From Pampus argenteus (Eukaryota; Chordata; Actinopteri; Scombriformes; Stromateidae): 64,000 nucleotides of DNA. The translations under genes were made by a program, and so were the position numbers. Location of the stretch: the NCBI GenBank assembly GCA_036937835.1, contig CM072877.1:5308501-5372500 (forward strand). The letters run 5' to 3'. The notes beneath the pieces were generated by a model. It was given only the letters and a program-made list of their open reading frames with translations. It did no database searches and was not told where the DNA came from. Below, piece after piece: positions 47,531 to 58,415 of the stretch (positions are counted from its first letter, which is position 1; the number at the start of each line of letters is the position of its first letter).

Positions 47531-48359
47531 ACTAAAACAGAAGGAGAGTTTGCGATCACCAACACTGGAACAACATTGGCTCGGTTGTTACACAGTCAAA
47601 GTGTCAAACTTCAAAGTTTCACGATGTGGCCTAGTTTGTAAAGAAAATAATAATGGACACTCGTAAATTCAGTGGCCAAAAATGAGCTATAGTAACATTT
47701 GAGTGACAGATGCCATTTAGAATAATTACGTCATTTTTCTGCGTTTTACTGATCATCAAAATGACCTTTGTGATCGTTTCATTTGGAGGACTTGTTGGTC
47801 CTTGAAAGTACAATTTAAATGAAAATATGTCTCCAAATAATCCTGATATGTCATATGAAAATGTAAGTTTTCCCTCAGCTTTGGACACACGGCTCCGCAT
47901 CTGACATATTTTCAGATGTCACACACACTTTTTATAGCATCAAATAACTAATCAAATCATCATTAGATGATAAAACTCCTGCCACACAACCCTGACATGT
48001 TAAAATTATTTTGGCTTATTATGTGACTGTAAACTATGAGCTAATAGAGGCTAAACATGCGTAGATCTACAGAGTTGCTTTGTAATAATTCTCAAGTGAC
48101 ATTGCATGTCATTACTTAATTGTTAATATAAAAATACATAATATAATGATAATATATTATACATACGGTACATTTTTATGAATATAACATGAATACAATT
48201 ATAGTGTATGTGTTTCAGTACTAATTTCGAACAGTTCCTATAGCCTTATCAATAACAGACAGGTATGAAGAAAGGTGTGTACGTGTATATGTGTGTGTGT
48301 ATTTTGTCAGTAAAGTTACACATTCATATACGTACACACACACACACACATACACAGTC
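47531..48359. other. AT-rich non-coding stretch, nothing recognised
   Basis: A short TG/CA inverted pair sits at 48270-48355. No gene. Confidence 0.4.
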
Positions 48360-48835
48360 ACACCTGTTATAGTGAAACGCTGGCAGACTTTTGTTGTGCC
48401 TGTTCGTCTGCTCGCCAATTTGAAGCGTCCCTCTCCCGTCTCCGCTAATAGACTCTGTTACGATGCCAGAGGTTCAGCGCGTCTTAAATCACTCCGCCCG
48501 TCCAACTCTGACAGTGTGTTCTGTGATGTTTAATTAGGAATAATAGTTTCTAATATTCCTCCAATTAGGGCCTGTCTCCCATACAGTCAGGGGAGTTGTG
48601 TAAAGTGAAAGAGAGGCAGGCATAAAAATAAAAAAAACTGGAGAAAGCAGGAATAAAATGACTGCACAGGTAATGCCAGGTTGGTACATCCCCAGGGTTT
48701 TTATTTTAGTAAAAAACTGGCACCGCTGATGGATTTCTGACTAATGATTCATTTAAGCTCTTCTCGGAGGAAATCATTAATTAAAATAAGGCTGAAGGTC
48801 CAAACGTTCAAACCAGCAAAATACATTTTAAAAAA
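48360..48835. promoter_or_regulatory. Two adjacent candidate non-coding elements
   Basis: 48360-48600 carries GTTTAATTAGGAATAATAG, CCTCCAATTAGGGCC and ATACAGTCAGGGG. 48670-48835 carries GGTTGGTACATCCCCAGGG, CTAATGATTCATTTAAGC and CATTAATTAAAATAAGGC. The spacer is purine-rich. Homeodomain cores are dense and the sequence is non-repetitive. Confidence 0.42.
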
Positions 48836-48861
48836 GAGCACATATTAAAAGAGGCTGCTGG

Positions 48862-49571
48862 TTGTGTGTGTGTGTGTGTGTGTGTGTGGAGATGTTGCTT
48901 AAGGCAGTGATTTACAAAGGCTGGTTGGTGAACTACATTATGTTAAATTATCCTGCAGCCAGACAGCCTGCTGTGTTATGGTGCCAAAGCCTGAAAGAGT
49001 CCCTAATGTAACTTCTGCTGAATCAAACATGGAAGCTTCACAGGTCAACCTGCAAGAAATAAAGACCGGGCTGAACAATTGGTTTGTTCAAATTTCCAAA
49101 TGCTGCACAACATTTAGTTCTCAGTTTTTCTTAAAGGAACAATCTGACATTTTGGGTACTAACACTTAAATATGAAGGAAAAAAAGAAAGAAAACAAAAG
49201 TGTTAAAATGCACATTTCCTGGAGCCAGGATATGGTCCAGCACAGTGCATCCTCCACATTGTTGAACCTTCGCTTTAAGCCAGGCTTAGATCGCAAGATA
49301 TTTCAAATTCTAGTCAATTTTTCAGGTTGCATTAAACGCCAAAAGTAGATATTTCAAAGCGAATTGGCTCTCAAATTGCAAACATTTTGACAGTGGGAGC
49401 ATTTTGGAAAATTGACATTGACATTTTAACTGTGACGTCGGGTTATTTTTTTTTACAACATTTTAACCCAAACCATGATCTTTCCTAAACATAACCAGAC
49501 CTTAACCAAGCTGAGCACATAGCAGATCTAAGTAAAAGCAGTGGAGCTTAGGAAGGGTCAATGGAGGACAA
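48862..49571. other. (GT)n and dispersed-repeat fragments
   Basis: (GT)n at 48862-48888. 49133-49165 (AAGGAACAATCTGACATT) resembles a fish repeat. 49460-49478 holds TTTTAACCCAAACCATGAT, exactly repeated at 54769-54787. Confidence 0.5.
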
Positions 49572-49766
49572 TTTGGACAGTGAGGACTTTGTGGAAAGTG
49601 AGGGGCGTTTTTGAGATGTGACGACATTTTTGGAAACTGATGGAATATTGAGGACAGTGAGGAGACTTGTGGAAAGTGACAGCATGTTTTAAAATTCATT
49701 TTTTGAAACATGAAGACATCTTTGGGGGAGTTTTTTTAAAGAGAGTTATGACATTTTTTGGAAGGT
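49572..49766. repeat. Degenerate minisatellite, about 19-bp unit
   Basis: Units of the form TGGAAAGTGAGGACATTTT recur with heavy divergence (TGGACAGTGAGGACTTTG, TGGAAAGTGAGGGGCGTTTT, TGGAAAGTGACAGCATGTTT). I recognise this unit from fish genomes. Confidence 0.7.
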
Positions 49767-50254
49767 TTCAGCAGTGGAAATCTAAGAGGAGCAAACCAAC
49801 AAGGTGATATAATAATTACAGCTCTGTTTCTCAGGGAATTATGTTAAATGATTCTGGAAATACACACAGGACATTCAGCGCATGTTGTGTGATAGTGAGT
49901 GTGGAGGTCCGAGTGGTTGCTAGCAGTACAAAATGTTTATCTATGTTTTTGTCTTTGTTGGCTTTCTTTTGTTCTACAATTTCTTTTTCTGTCCAATCTT
50001 CATTGTCACTTTAACTGTTGTGTTATTGTGTGCAGGCTACAGACAAACATGTTCTACCACTGTCACACATGGTGTCTGCAGCTGCTTCTTTTCACCTGCT
50101 GATGAGGGGCCATACCTCGAGGACATAATACCGCAGAGATCCACGTTAACCTACCTAAATCCAGCCCACAAAGGTGCAGACTAAAGACCAACCAGTAGGA
50201 GTCACTAGTGCAGTTTAAAGTTCCACTAAACAATGGTTCATTTCATACACTAAC

Positions 50255-51000
50255 TCGTCCCTAATAGGGACTTTATTAAGTATGCAGATGATACTGCCTT
50301 GGTGAGTCTCCTATATGATGAGGCGGAGGTGCAAGGAGCAGTTCGTGATTACTTCCTAAATTGTTGAGAAGTCAAACCTCCTAAAACAAAAGGAAAACTG
50401 CGATCCTCGAAGCCTACTTCTATCAGCAGGGAGTCAGTACAGTCTGTTATAGATTACTAATACCTTAGCATTGTGCTTGACCATAATCATAAATGGGACC
50501 TGTGGACTGTCCTAAATAAAAGATGTACTTTTTGCCATCTGGGCGATCTGTCCATTTATCCGCCAATCTCTGATCCCTCATTGGCTTCCCACCTGTGATT
50601 AAGGATGGGTACTAAAGCCGCGCTAGCGCAGACAAAAGCTGTCTACCTTCCTTTCTAAACTTCAGTCAGGAATGTGATTATTTTATTGACATTTTAGATT
50701 AGTTTCCAGTGAGATATTATTGAGTTTATATTGTGACTTTGCTGTTGTAAACGTCACTGTTACTGCTCTACAAACAATATGTTGTCATATTTAACATATT
50801 CGTTTTTAGTATTGTTCTGACTGTATTATTTTTGTGAAATGATACATATCTTTTAAAAGCAATTATTACCATTATTATTAGCAATTACCGATGAGGAGTA
50901 GTGATAAGAGTAGTAGTATTGATAAATTCGATACCCATCCCTAGCTGTGATTATGAGTTCGAAGTTTCAGATATCTCCAAACCATAACTATCTACATGGC
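50255..51000 (+). pseudogene. Non-LTR retrotransposon reverse-transcriptase fragment
   Basis: FIKYADDTALVSLLYDEAEV begins at 50272. YADD (50281-50292) is the reverse-transcriptase catalytic core, with the Asp pair binding metal. The frame stops at TGA 50365-50367. After a shift, the downstream text SVIDY.YLSIVLDHNHKWD (about 50438-50503, one stop inside) matches the 'YLG...D' segment that follows the fingers-palm region in fish LINE enzymes. No endonuclease or full palm is present. It is interrupted at 50593-50952 by a MITE. A dead copy; family (L2/Rex-like) not resolved. Confidence 0.8.
50601..50944. mobile_element. hAT-type MITE with perfect 8-bp target duplication
   Basis: The ends are inverted: AAGGATGGGTACT at the left, CGATACCCATCCCTAG at the right. 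Flanks are CTGTGATT at 50593-50600 and again at 50945-50952, an 8-bp duplication as made by hAT transposases. The interior is non-coding. It lies in the LINE fragment, so it inserted after that copy. Confidence 0.8.
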
Positions 51001-51449
51001 ACTCCTATGAGGGAGATCAGATTGTTTTTTTGTTTTTTTTTGTAATTTTTGGTGATCTTGCCCTTAAGATGTAATTGATTGCATGATGAATTTTTGCGTA
51101 GTTGCCAGTTTCATTGTATCCACAGCATCAGATGCACAAGACAAAGTAAAAAATAAATAAATAAATAAACAAAGATATGCCAAAAAAACTAGCAGAAAAG
51201 GGTAGAAATGACATTAAATGTCTTATGTTTGCTCTTATTTAAATGCTGTGTAAGAATAAAATATGTATCAGATAAGAGTAAAATGTATGCAAGCAATTTG
51301 TGAAAAATGGTGTCAGGGCTGCTCAGATTTGTTGGGGGTTAACAGGGTTTTTTGATAAAAGCAGCAGAGCTATTTCACAATATAACGCTCTGATTTCTGT
51401 TTGCCTTATTGGGTCACTGAAGGCTTTTGTTCCGTAAATAGGACCAAAC

Positions 51450-51524
<75 letters not shown>

Positions 51525-51672
51525 ATGTCCACTGTTGTCTAAAGCAGCAACAGAGGAACAAACAAATAAAAAAAAAAGAAAGAAAGAAAGAATCACCCTG
51601 AACGGATTTATCAACCCACAGAGAGAGAAAGAGGATGTTGTGTTTTAGGATGTCCGTTCAGTTAAAGTAGGT

Positions 51673-51704
<32 letters not shown>

Positions 51705-52540
51705 AGTGTCCTACCCAGTCCAAAACAAGAATACAGTAACACATACATGCATATATATTGGATAATGCAATTGTGTTCATGGCGTGTCTTTTAGTTTGCG
51801 TACTTGTATTTTTATCTTTCATTTTAAACTGGAGAGTTCAGCGTTCATGATATCTTCAGGCTACTGAGTGTATTTGTATCTTTGTGAAAATGGTTTGAGG
51901 TTTAGACTCCAACAAACGTCGTTTTGGAAAGCGAGGGCTGGTGGAGTCCCGGAGTTCAGTTTACACATCAGGGTTGTCATGACTCAACATTCATGTTGTC
52001 TGTAACTGAGATGTTTTGTCAAGTCTGAAAACCAAATCCCTGATGATGACACAGTGATGTCATTGGGATAATCTCGGTTTTGGGTTTTAGTTGAGTTGCA
52101 TTATGGGAAATGTAGGGTCTAGTGTTCATGCATCTTGACCTGGAAAAGTTCAGGATATCTCAGCCTCTGCAGTTCCAGTTGCGATCATTGTTGTTGTGTT
52201 TTTTTTTTATCCGTCTCTCACGTCTTTATGGAAGTCTGTTACTAAAATCGTTGCTTTCGTTTAGTCAATAAGGCTTCTCACAGTACAGTATGAATGTTTG
52301 TCTGTATGTTCAATCTGCACCGCATCAGAAAAAAAAAGACAACTTTCCAAAACAAAATTGGGTAAAAAGACACAACCCCCCCAAAAAAACCCCAAACACA
52401 CCTCCAGAAAACTGCTGAGGGACAGAAAATTGCTGCTGTTTCCAGGGCGCGCTTGATTAATGTTTTTTTGGTGATTTTTTTTTTTTCCTTTTCCATCGCC
52501 TAATAAAAGGTTCACCAACCATCTGTTTCTCTCCCCCTGA
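51001..52540. other. Non-coding stretch with (AC)36
   Basis: (AC)36 at 51452-51523 and (CA)n at 51672-51698. A minus-strand ZNF143-like copy at 52095-52116 (TTGCATTATGGGAAATGTAG). C6/A and T-run tracts at 52327-52385 and 52460-52495. No gene. Confidence 0.55.
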
Positions 52541-52544
52541 TGCC

Positions 52545-53345
52545 TTGCCCAAAGGTCCTCCTCATCCTGGGACTGGCACCACGCCCAAACACATCCATCC
52601 ATCCCTCCACCTTCTTCTCCTCCACTCCCACTCTCTCTCTCTCCTACTTTCCTACCTCCTTCTTCCTTCCTTCTGCGCCTCCTCTCCCTCTTTTTCCTGC
52701 CTTCTTTTCTTTTTCCTCACCCCCCTCCCACATCTCCCTCCCTTTCTTTCTCTCCCCTTTCCTTTTTTCCTCCTTCCCTCCTCTTTCCTTCTCTGTTCTC
52801 CTTATCTCCCTGTTTGTCCCCATCTGTCCTTCCTTCCCTCCCTCCTCACCCTTCTGTAGTTTTCCTTCCCATCGCGCCCCCTTCCTATTCTCTCTAATCT
52901 CCTTCTTTGTCCTCTTCTATCCTCCCTTTTTTCTCCTCACTCCTTCTTAACCAACCCCTCCTCCCCCTCCCTTCCCTTCCACATTTTGTTTTCCTCCTTC
53001 TTCCTTCCTCCATGCTTCCTCTGGCACTTCTCTCTGCCTCCTCCTCTTTTCCCCCTCCTTTCTTTCCCTTTTCATTCCTCCACTTCGCACCCATGTCTTC
53101 TCATTCTGTCTCCATCTTTCCCCTCTTCTGTCTTTGCTTCCTTTCTCCCCCTTCTGTCTTCCTTCTATTTTTTTTCCTCTTTTCCTTGTTTCCTCTCCTC
53201 TCTCCTCTTTCTTTCACCTTTCACTCCTCTCCTCCCTCCTTCTTTTCTCCCTCTCTCCTTACCTCCTATCTATTGCTCATCCCTCATTCCACCCCCCATC
53301 TTTTCCTCCACCTCCTCCCCCCTTTCTCATCTCTTCCTTTCCTAC
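52545..53345. repeat. 0.8-kb polypyrimidine tract
   Basis: The plus strand is almost entirely C and T, with CCTCC, CTTCC and TTCCCT words for about 800 bp. Six overlapping Pro/Ser/Leu/Phe frames of 91-148 codons follow from composition alone. Confidence 0.9.
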
Positions 53346-53462
53346 CCATTTGAAACCTCTCTCGCCCATTATGCATATTCATAAACCTGCAAACATTCCC
53401 ATCCAATAGCGTTTAATCCCTCCCTGTATTAGTTTGTGTGTGTGTGTTTTCTCCCCTTAACC

Positions 53463-53465
<3 letters not shown>

Positions 53466-53505
<40 letters not shown>
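53466..53505. repeat. (AC)n microsatellite
   Basis: Twenty AC units. Confidence 0.96.
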
Positions 53506-53506
<1 letters not shown>

Positions 53507-53524
53507 CCTCCTCACAAACATCTA

Positions 53525-53640
53525 GCAGCTGGCCGACAGATGGGGCCCGCAGCCAAAAAAGCAGCAGCGGCAGCGCCACAAAAATAAAAATTTACACGAC
53601 GCCAGTGGAATTTATTTAAGGGCAGGAGGAGGAGGAGGAG
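53525..53640. promoter_or_regulatory. Candidate regulatory block
   Basis: CAGCTGGCCGACAGATGG (two E-boxes), GCCAAAAAAGCAGCAGCGG and GGAATTTATTTAAGGGC (MEF2-like) in unique DNA between an (AC)n and a GGA-rich run. Confidence 0.36.
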
Positions 53641-55865
53641 GGGGGAGGCAGGGAGTTGGGGTGTGTCACTCCTCCTCCCTTCACCTCCTCTTTCTCCCCT
53701 TTCTCACCTCACCTCCTTTTATCAGTGCTTTTCTCGCTCCTTGTCCAAAATGTATTAGTGAAGTTAATTCTCCATCTTCACCATCGCCGTCCTGCGTTCA
53801 TTCTCTACCTCAGCGGTTTCCAGCCGGGAGCTCGTGACCCGCAGCTGTCTGATGATGAGCAGGGAGTAAGAAAAATCTAGATCCTGCTACAAAAACAGAC
53901 TTATTTAGTGTTCTTTATTTTGCAGTCTTTTCTTTAATTCTGGGTTTCTTGTAAAACATACCTCCTCACTCCCTGAAAATATATTCAAATGAGACTTTGT
54001 ACATACAGTATATTTTTCGTGAATATTAGTACTTTAACCTTAATCATAAAGAATAGTTGTTTACTCTACAGAGAGCATTAAATTGGGATTTCAGATAATC
54101 TGTAATTTATGTAATTCAAGCAAGTGTTTAAGGCAAACCATTTCAATATAGGATTGATTGAAAATATAGTGTACAAGCTATACAACACTACTTTGTTCCA
54201 TCTGAGGGCACTATATACTGCATAACTTACATTTCCTTTTCAGACACACAAATAAAATTGTTGGCCAGTGAGCACTCGGCAGTCTTAACTGTAGCAATAA
54301 TTATCAAAAATAGAAGAACGGCTTTGACTGAAGGTAGAAGTCACCACTGACAAACCACCAGGAACATTTCAGCTTAATAAGACCCAGCATGCACCTGTTG
54401 GCCTGCACCCCTCTCAGCTTCTGGTGCTCCACTAATGGGAATATAAAGTACATTATATGATGAGGGGAATTTTGGATTTTGGCTTTTTTTTTGCTTTTCT
54501 CTTCTTTCAGCCATTCTTTTTGTTACTCTTTAAAGGTGGATGGATAGATAGATGGATAATATTAATCCTGAAGGAAATTTAGGAAAGGATGATACCAGCT
54601 AATTTTGGATGGGTCAATGAAACATCGTACTGAAACGCGAGAGGTAGCTGTTTTATTTCCTGCCTCGTTGTTTTCCTTTAAAAGAAAAGATCATTGCGTC
54701 ACCTTAACCATGTGGTTAATATTGTTGCCATGATGACGAAGATCCCTTAACTTTGAGAGGGTAGCAATTTTAACCCAAACCATGATATTACCTCAAACCT
54801 AACCAGAGCATAACCAGAGCGTTGCCAGTTCACGACGGTCCGGTTTTAGACGGCACAGATAAATGTGACGTCGTCCTGTCGATGGCTGTTCTGGAGTGCG
54901 TTGACGATTTTATCATTTCATTTTAAGAACTCGACTGTTTCCTCGTCATCGTGTAGTGCAGCAGTTTGTTGGGGTTTTTTTATTTCCAGCCTGGAGGCAG
55001 CTGCTGTTTTCAGGTTATTTCACAGCAGTGGTGACCTGACTTGATTGACAGTAGTCATAATCCATCATGTCTGCTTTTATTGTTGTCACTGTTATTTTAA
55101 TATAGGCTTCTCATCATTATTTATGGACACAAGATAAACTTTTATTGAGATTTTAATGTTTTTTTTCTTCACACTATTTTATTCATTTTCTCTTAAATTG
55201 TGGTATTTGTTTAAAACAATCCAACAAAAGCAGCTGCTTTATTCAGTCTATCCCTTTTTTTCGTCTTCTCTCATCCTTTCTTTTAATGTGAGATCTTCAT
55301 GATTTTCATTTCCTTCTAATACGCTCTCTTTCATTTCCCTGCAGTTATGACTACTTTGCTTCCATTACTTTGAGACTTCATCATATTTACTCTGATTTTA
55401 TGAGTTTGCTTTTATAAAATACACCTTGGCTTGTGTTTGAATTTTGATTTTTTTCATGCATTATTTGCTCCATCTTCAATTGCTCCGTCTCTTAAAATCT
55501 GTCTGTCTGTATATTTTTTCATCCCTTTCTCCATCCTTTCATATTTTGAGTAGACTTTTTAATTTAAAAAAAAAAACTTTCCTTTTTTTTGGTTTTCCTC
55601 CATCATATCTTAATTTCAAACCCTTTTTTCCACGTCTCAGTTTATTCAGATGCTTTTAATCAAAATATGCGTGAGAGCATGTGTGTGATATATTGGAACC
55701 AATGACAGTTTAAGGGAAATTTTTTCAGCCCTCGCCTCCATTTACTTCACTAACACCCATACCTGCACCCACTCGCGACGCACAGGGAGAGGGGAGGGGG
55801 AGTAAAAACGAGGAGATATAAGATGAGTCGGCTGAGACTGCGGGTGGAGTTTTCTTGGCCAGATG

Positions 55866-55904
<39 letters not shown>

Positions 55905-56000
55905 TTGTCCTCTCTCTTTTCTTTTTGTGTTTACCTCGCTCTGCCTCTCAACCTCACTGAGTAACTCTCCCTTCCTTCTGATGGCAACCATTATGTGCAA
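53641..56000. other. Non-coding stretch with dispersed-repeat pieces
   Basis: (GATG/GATA)n with a short LINE-tail-like TATTAATCCTGAAGG at 54537-54580. 54680-54830 (TTGCCATGATGACGAAG, TTTTAACCCAAACCATGAT) is a dispersed fish repeat also seen at 5.7 and 49.4 kb. (CT)n at 55868-55899. No gene recognised. Confidence 0.5.
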
Positions 56001-56216
56001 AAGGACAGAGGGTGTATGAGTAGAAGAACGAGGGAACGAGGAGCTCAGGAGGAAAAGAGACAGGATTGAAGAGAAGGAGAAAAGGATGAGGGGAAAGATG
56101 GAAAGAGAGAAGGTGAAAAGGTAGAAACATTTGTAAGAAAGAAGGGAGAAAAAACGGAGAGAGGAGACTGGAAGGAGACTTATCCCCAGGGGGCACTGTT
56201 TGTCCTTGTAGCAAAG

Positions 56217-56256
<40 letters not shown>
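56001..56256. repeat. Purine-rich tract and (AC)19
   Basis: GA/GGA-rich to about 56180, then AC at 56219-56256. Confidence 0.9.
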
Positions 56257-56262
<6 letters not shown>

Positions 56263-56400
56263 ACCACACACAACCACAAAAGAAGAGAAGAGAACAACAA
56301 GGGACAATTAATTTTGGTCAGAAATAACTCCACGTTAACTCTGTTTGTTGTTTCCTGTTCTTTATTTGTAATACATTTGCAAACATTTAAAAAACACATG

Positions 56401-56522
56401 TTGTCAATATGGGGTATTAATGTGTAGAAGTTTGAGGATTTGAATCCATTTTGGAATAAGACTGTAACATAACGAAATGTGGAAAAAGTGAAGCGCTGTG
56501 AATACTTTTTGTATGCATTCTA
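56401..56522. mobile_element. Solo terminal repeat of the Tc1-like family
   Basis: TCAATATGGGGTATTAATG, AATCCATTTTGGAATAAGAC, GAAATGTGGAAAAAGTGAAG and GCGCTGTGAATAC match the right terminal repeat of the element at 20.8-21.5 kb. No transposase sequence adjoins it. Confidence 0.8.
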
Positions 56523-56534
56523 TAGCTGATCATA

Positions 56535-56695
56535 TTTTATTCTGAAGCACAGATGGCAACTTCATGGTGGTGCTAGATGAACAGTCAGGAGATCACCAAC
56601 GTCAGTAGGATTCATCCTCTGGGCATCATGAATGTCTGTAGAAAATGTCACAGCCATCCATGCCATCATGAACGCATGCCCACAAACCATTCTGT
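56535..56695 (-). repeat. Fish dispersed repeat, minus-strand copy
   Basis: On the minus strand it reads TTTTCTACAGACATTCATGA, GAGGATGAATCCTACTGACG and TCTAGCACCACCATGAAGTT, a repeat well known in teleosts. Related plus-strand copies are at 57.5, 58.1 and 60.8 kb. Confidence 0.7.
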
Positions 56696-56890
56696 TCAGT
56701 AGCCAATTATTAATATGACTCAAAGATTACTTCATGTCAGAGTTCTTCTTATTTTGGTTTATTATTGTTTAACTGATTCTTAGCTCCACTACTGCTCTAT
56801 GAAAAGCTCAATCAGCTGCATGTTGTTTGTTCTCTGCAACTCTTTCATATTGCGACTGTAATGAACACTTGCAGCCTGCAGGGGAAACTG

Positions 56891-56891
56891 C

Positions 56892-56922
<31 letters not shown>

Positions 56923-56925
56923 AAA
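56891..56925 (+). repeat. Poly(C)22-poly(A)13
   Basis: 22 consecutive C followed by 13 A, then TAAAA-type repeats to 56955. The minus strand is G22, a strong quadruplex former. This run length is also liable to sequencing and assembly error. Confidence 0.95.
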
Positions 56926-57539
56926 TAAAATAAAAAAATAAAATAAAAATAATACATTACTGCAAAAAAGAAATATCTAAGCATGACTGCAGTCGTACAT
57001 GCTGTTACGAGTCCAATGAGATCAGGTGTGTTTATTTTGCAGACCTTTTCATCCCTTCTCCCTGCCACCCACCTGTGCTGCACCTGACGTCAACCCCACT
57101 GAGACACACACTCGTGGTTAACATTTTAAACACACACACACAAATAAACGCACAAAACACCCCTGCGCTACGTCGTAAAGTACCGCACCATCATCATCTC
57201 TGTCTCCCATTTGAATTCTTTTCAAAGCATGTATTCCTTCAAACACACATTCATGGCAACTAGAACCCAACTTGTGGCACACACACACACACACACACAC
57301 CGCACATTTTTGTCCCCATCTGGTCACCATTCACCAGGATGTGTGCTCTCTCTGTTGCTGTTTGATGGAGCGAACACTCTCACAACCCTCAAACAGCTCT
57401 GTCCCGCAAAGGTTCATGTATGATCTCTGACCTCTGATGACTTCTTTTGGTGGTCATCAGGAACTGCGTCAATATTAGAAACGGATTTCCTGCACCTTTT
57501 GTTTGTTGCTCCGTTGTAAAGTTTGTTATGATAAAAGAT

Positions 57540-57620
57540 TATCGCCTTAAACCAATTTAATTACAATAGCTGGTACTTGATGGATTGCCATGGCTTTGTT
57601 ACAGATAATCAAAGTTCAGT
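57540..57620 (+). repeat. Fragment of the 'ttggatggattgccatg' fish repeat
   Basis: CTTGATGGATTGCCATGGCT followed by GTTACAGATAATCAAAG corresponds to part of the repeat at 60.8 kb. Confidence 0.5.
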
Positions 57621-57724
57621 TTGCCCAATACTTGGATTCAGGAATAAATGTCTGAAAAAACAAATGTTAGCATGCTAATCAAGCAGCAACCTTTGGGACT
57701 GAAAAAAAACAACGCAGAAGGGTC

Positions 57725-57905
57725 AAAAACAGCAGTTCCTAGAATGGCCACTAGGGGCTGGCTCAACAAAACGAGTCAATCTCTAACTTTACAGCAGAAA
57801 TAAACATGTTTACAGCCTGGTACAAAAACGGTTGTGGTCTCTGTAGCTAATTTTCCTTGATTATAACAACAAGGGGTGAATTTTTATATAACTTTGTTTT
57901 CCTAA
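57725..57905 (+). repeat. Fish dispersed repeat ('cagcctggtacaaaaacgg' family)
   Basis: GGCCACTAGGGGCTGGCTC, CTTTACAGCAGAAATAAAC, GTTTACAGCCTGGTAC and TGTAGCTAATTTTCC are hallmark words of a common teleost repeat. Confidence 0.7.
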
Positions 57906-58104
57906 AGTCTTGTTCAGTGTTCATTGTACTATAAGACCCTCTCAGGAGTCAGATGTCAGATGTTTTGTTTAGTTTTGTGCATTTTGTTTTAACCCCATTT
58001 TTTGCTAGCCAAAATTAGCATTATTAGGACAGTTAACTAATGTGATTCTATATTTTTTTTGTGGAATTTCCTGTAATGTACTTTATGGATTTATTATATA
58101 TAGT

Positions 58105-58415
58105 ATCTCAATCTACTGATGTTAACTCCTACTCCTGGTTTTAGCCATATTAGTGGTGTGGCTCTAGGGATGTTGATGTCCGTCATATGGTCAGTCCACC
58201 ACTTAATTTACCAGTTGTTGAATGGATTACCTTGCAATTTTCTTTTTCCAATAGTGTGGTTCGGAATCATCAAGTATCTGCAAAGATAATTACATTCCCA
58301 TCAGCTTCAGCTTTACTTTGTGTTTAGTGGTAATCCACAAATATTACCATGCTAACACACTAAACTAAGAAGGAGGCCACGGTAAACAGTGTCTGTTAAA
58401 CATCAGTATGTTCTG
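58105..58415 (+). repeat. Fish dispersed repeat, longer copy
   Basis: GGTCAGTCCACCACTTAATT and TTGAATGGATTACCTTGCAA, then CAGCTTTACTTTGTGTTTAG and CCATGCTAACACACTAAAC. Same family as 60.8 kb with its TTAGCATG-rich right part retained. Confidence 0.7.

Noticed and set aside
52540..53409. Six overlapping frames of 91-148 codons
   Set aside because: C/T-only DNA cannot form stop codons on the plus strand, so open frames are expected without coding.
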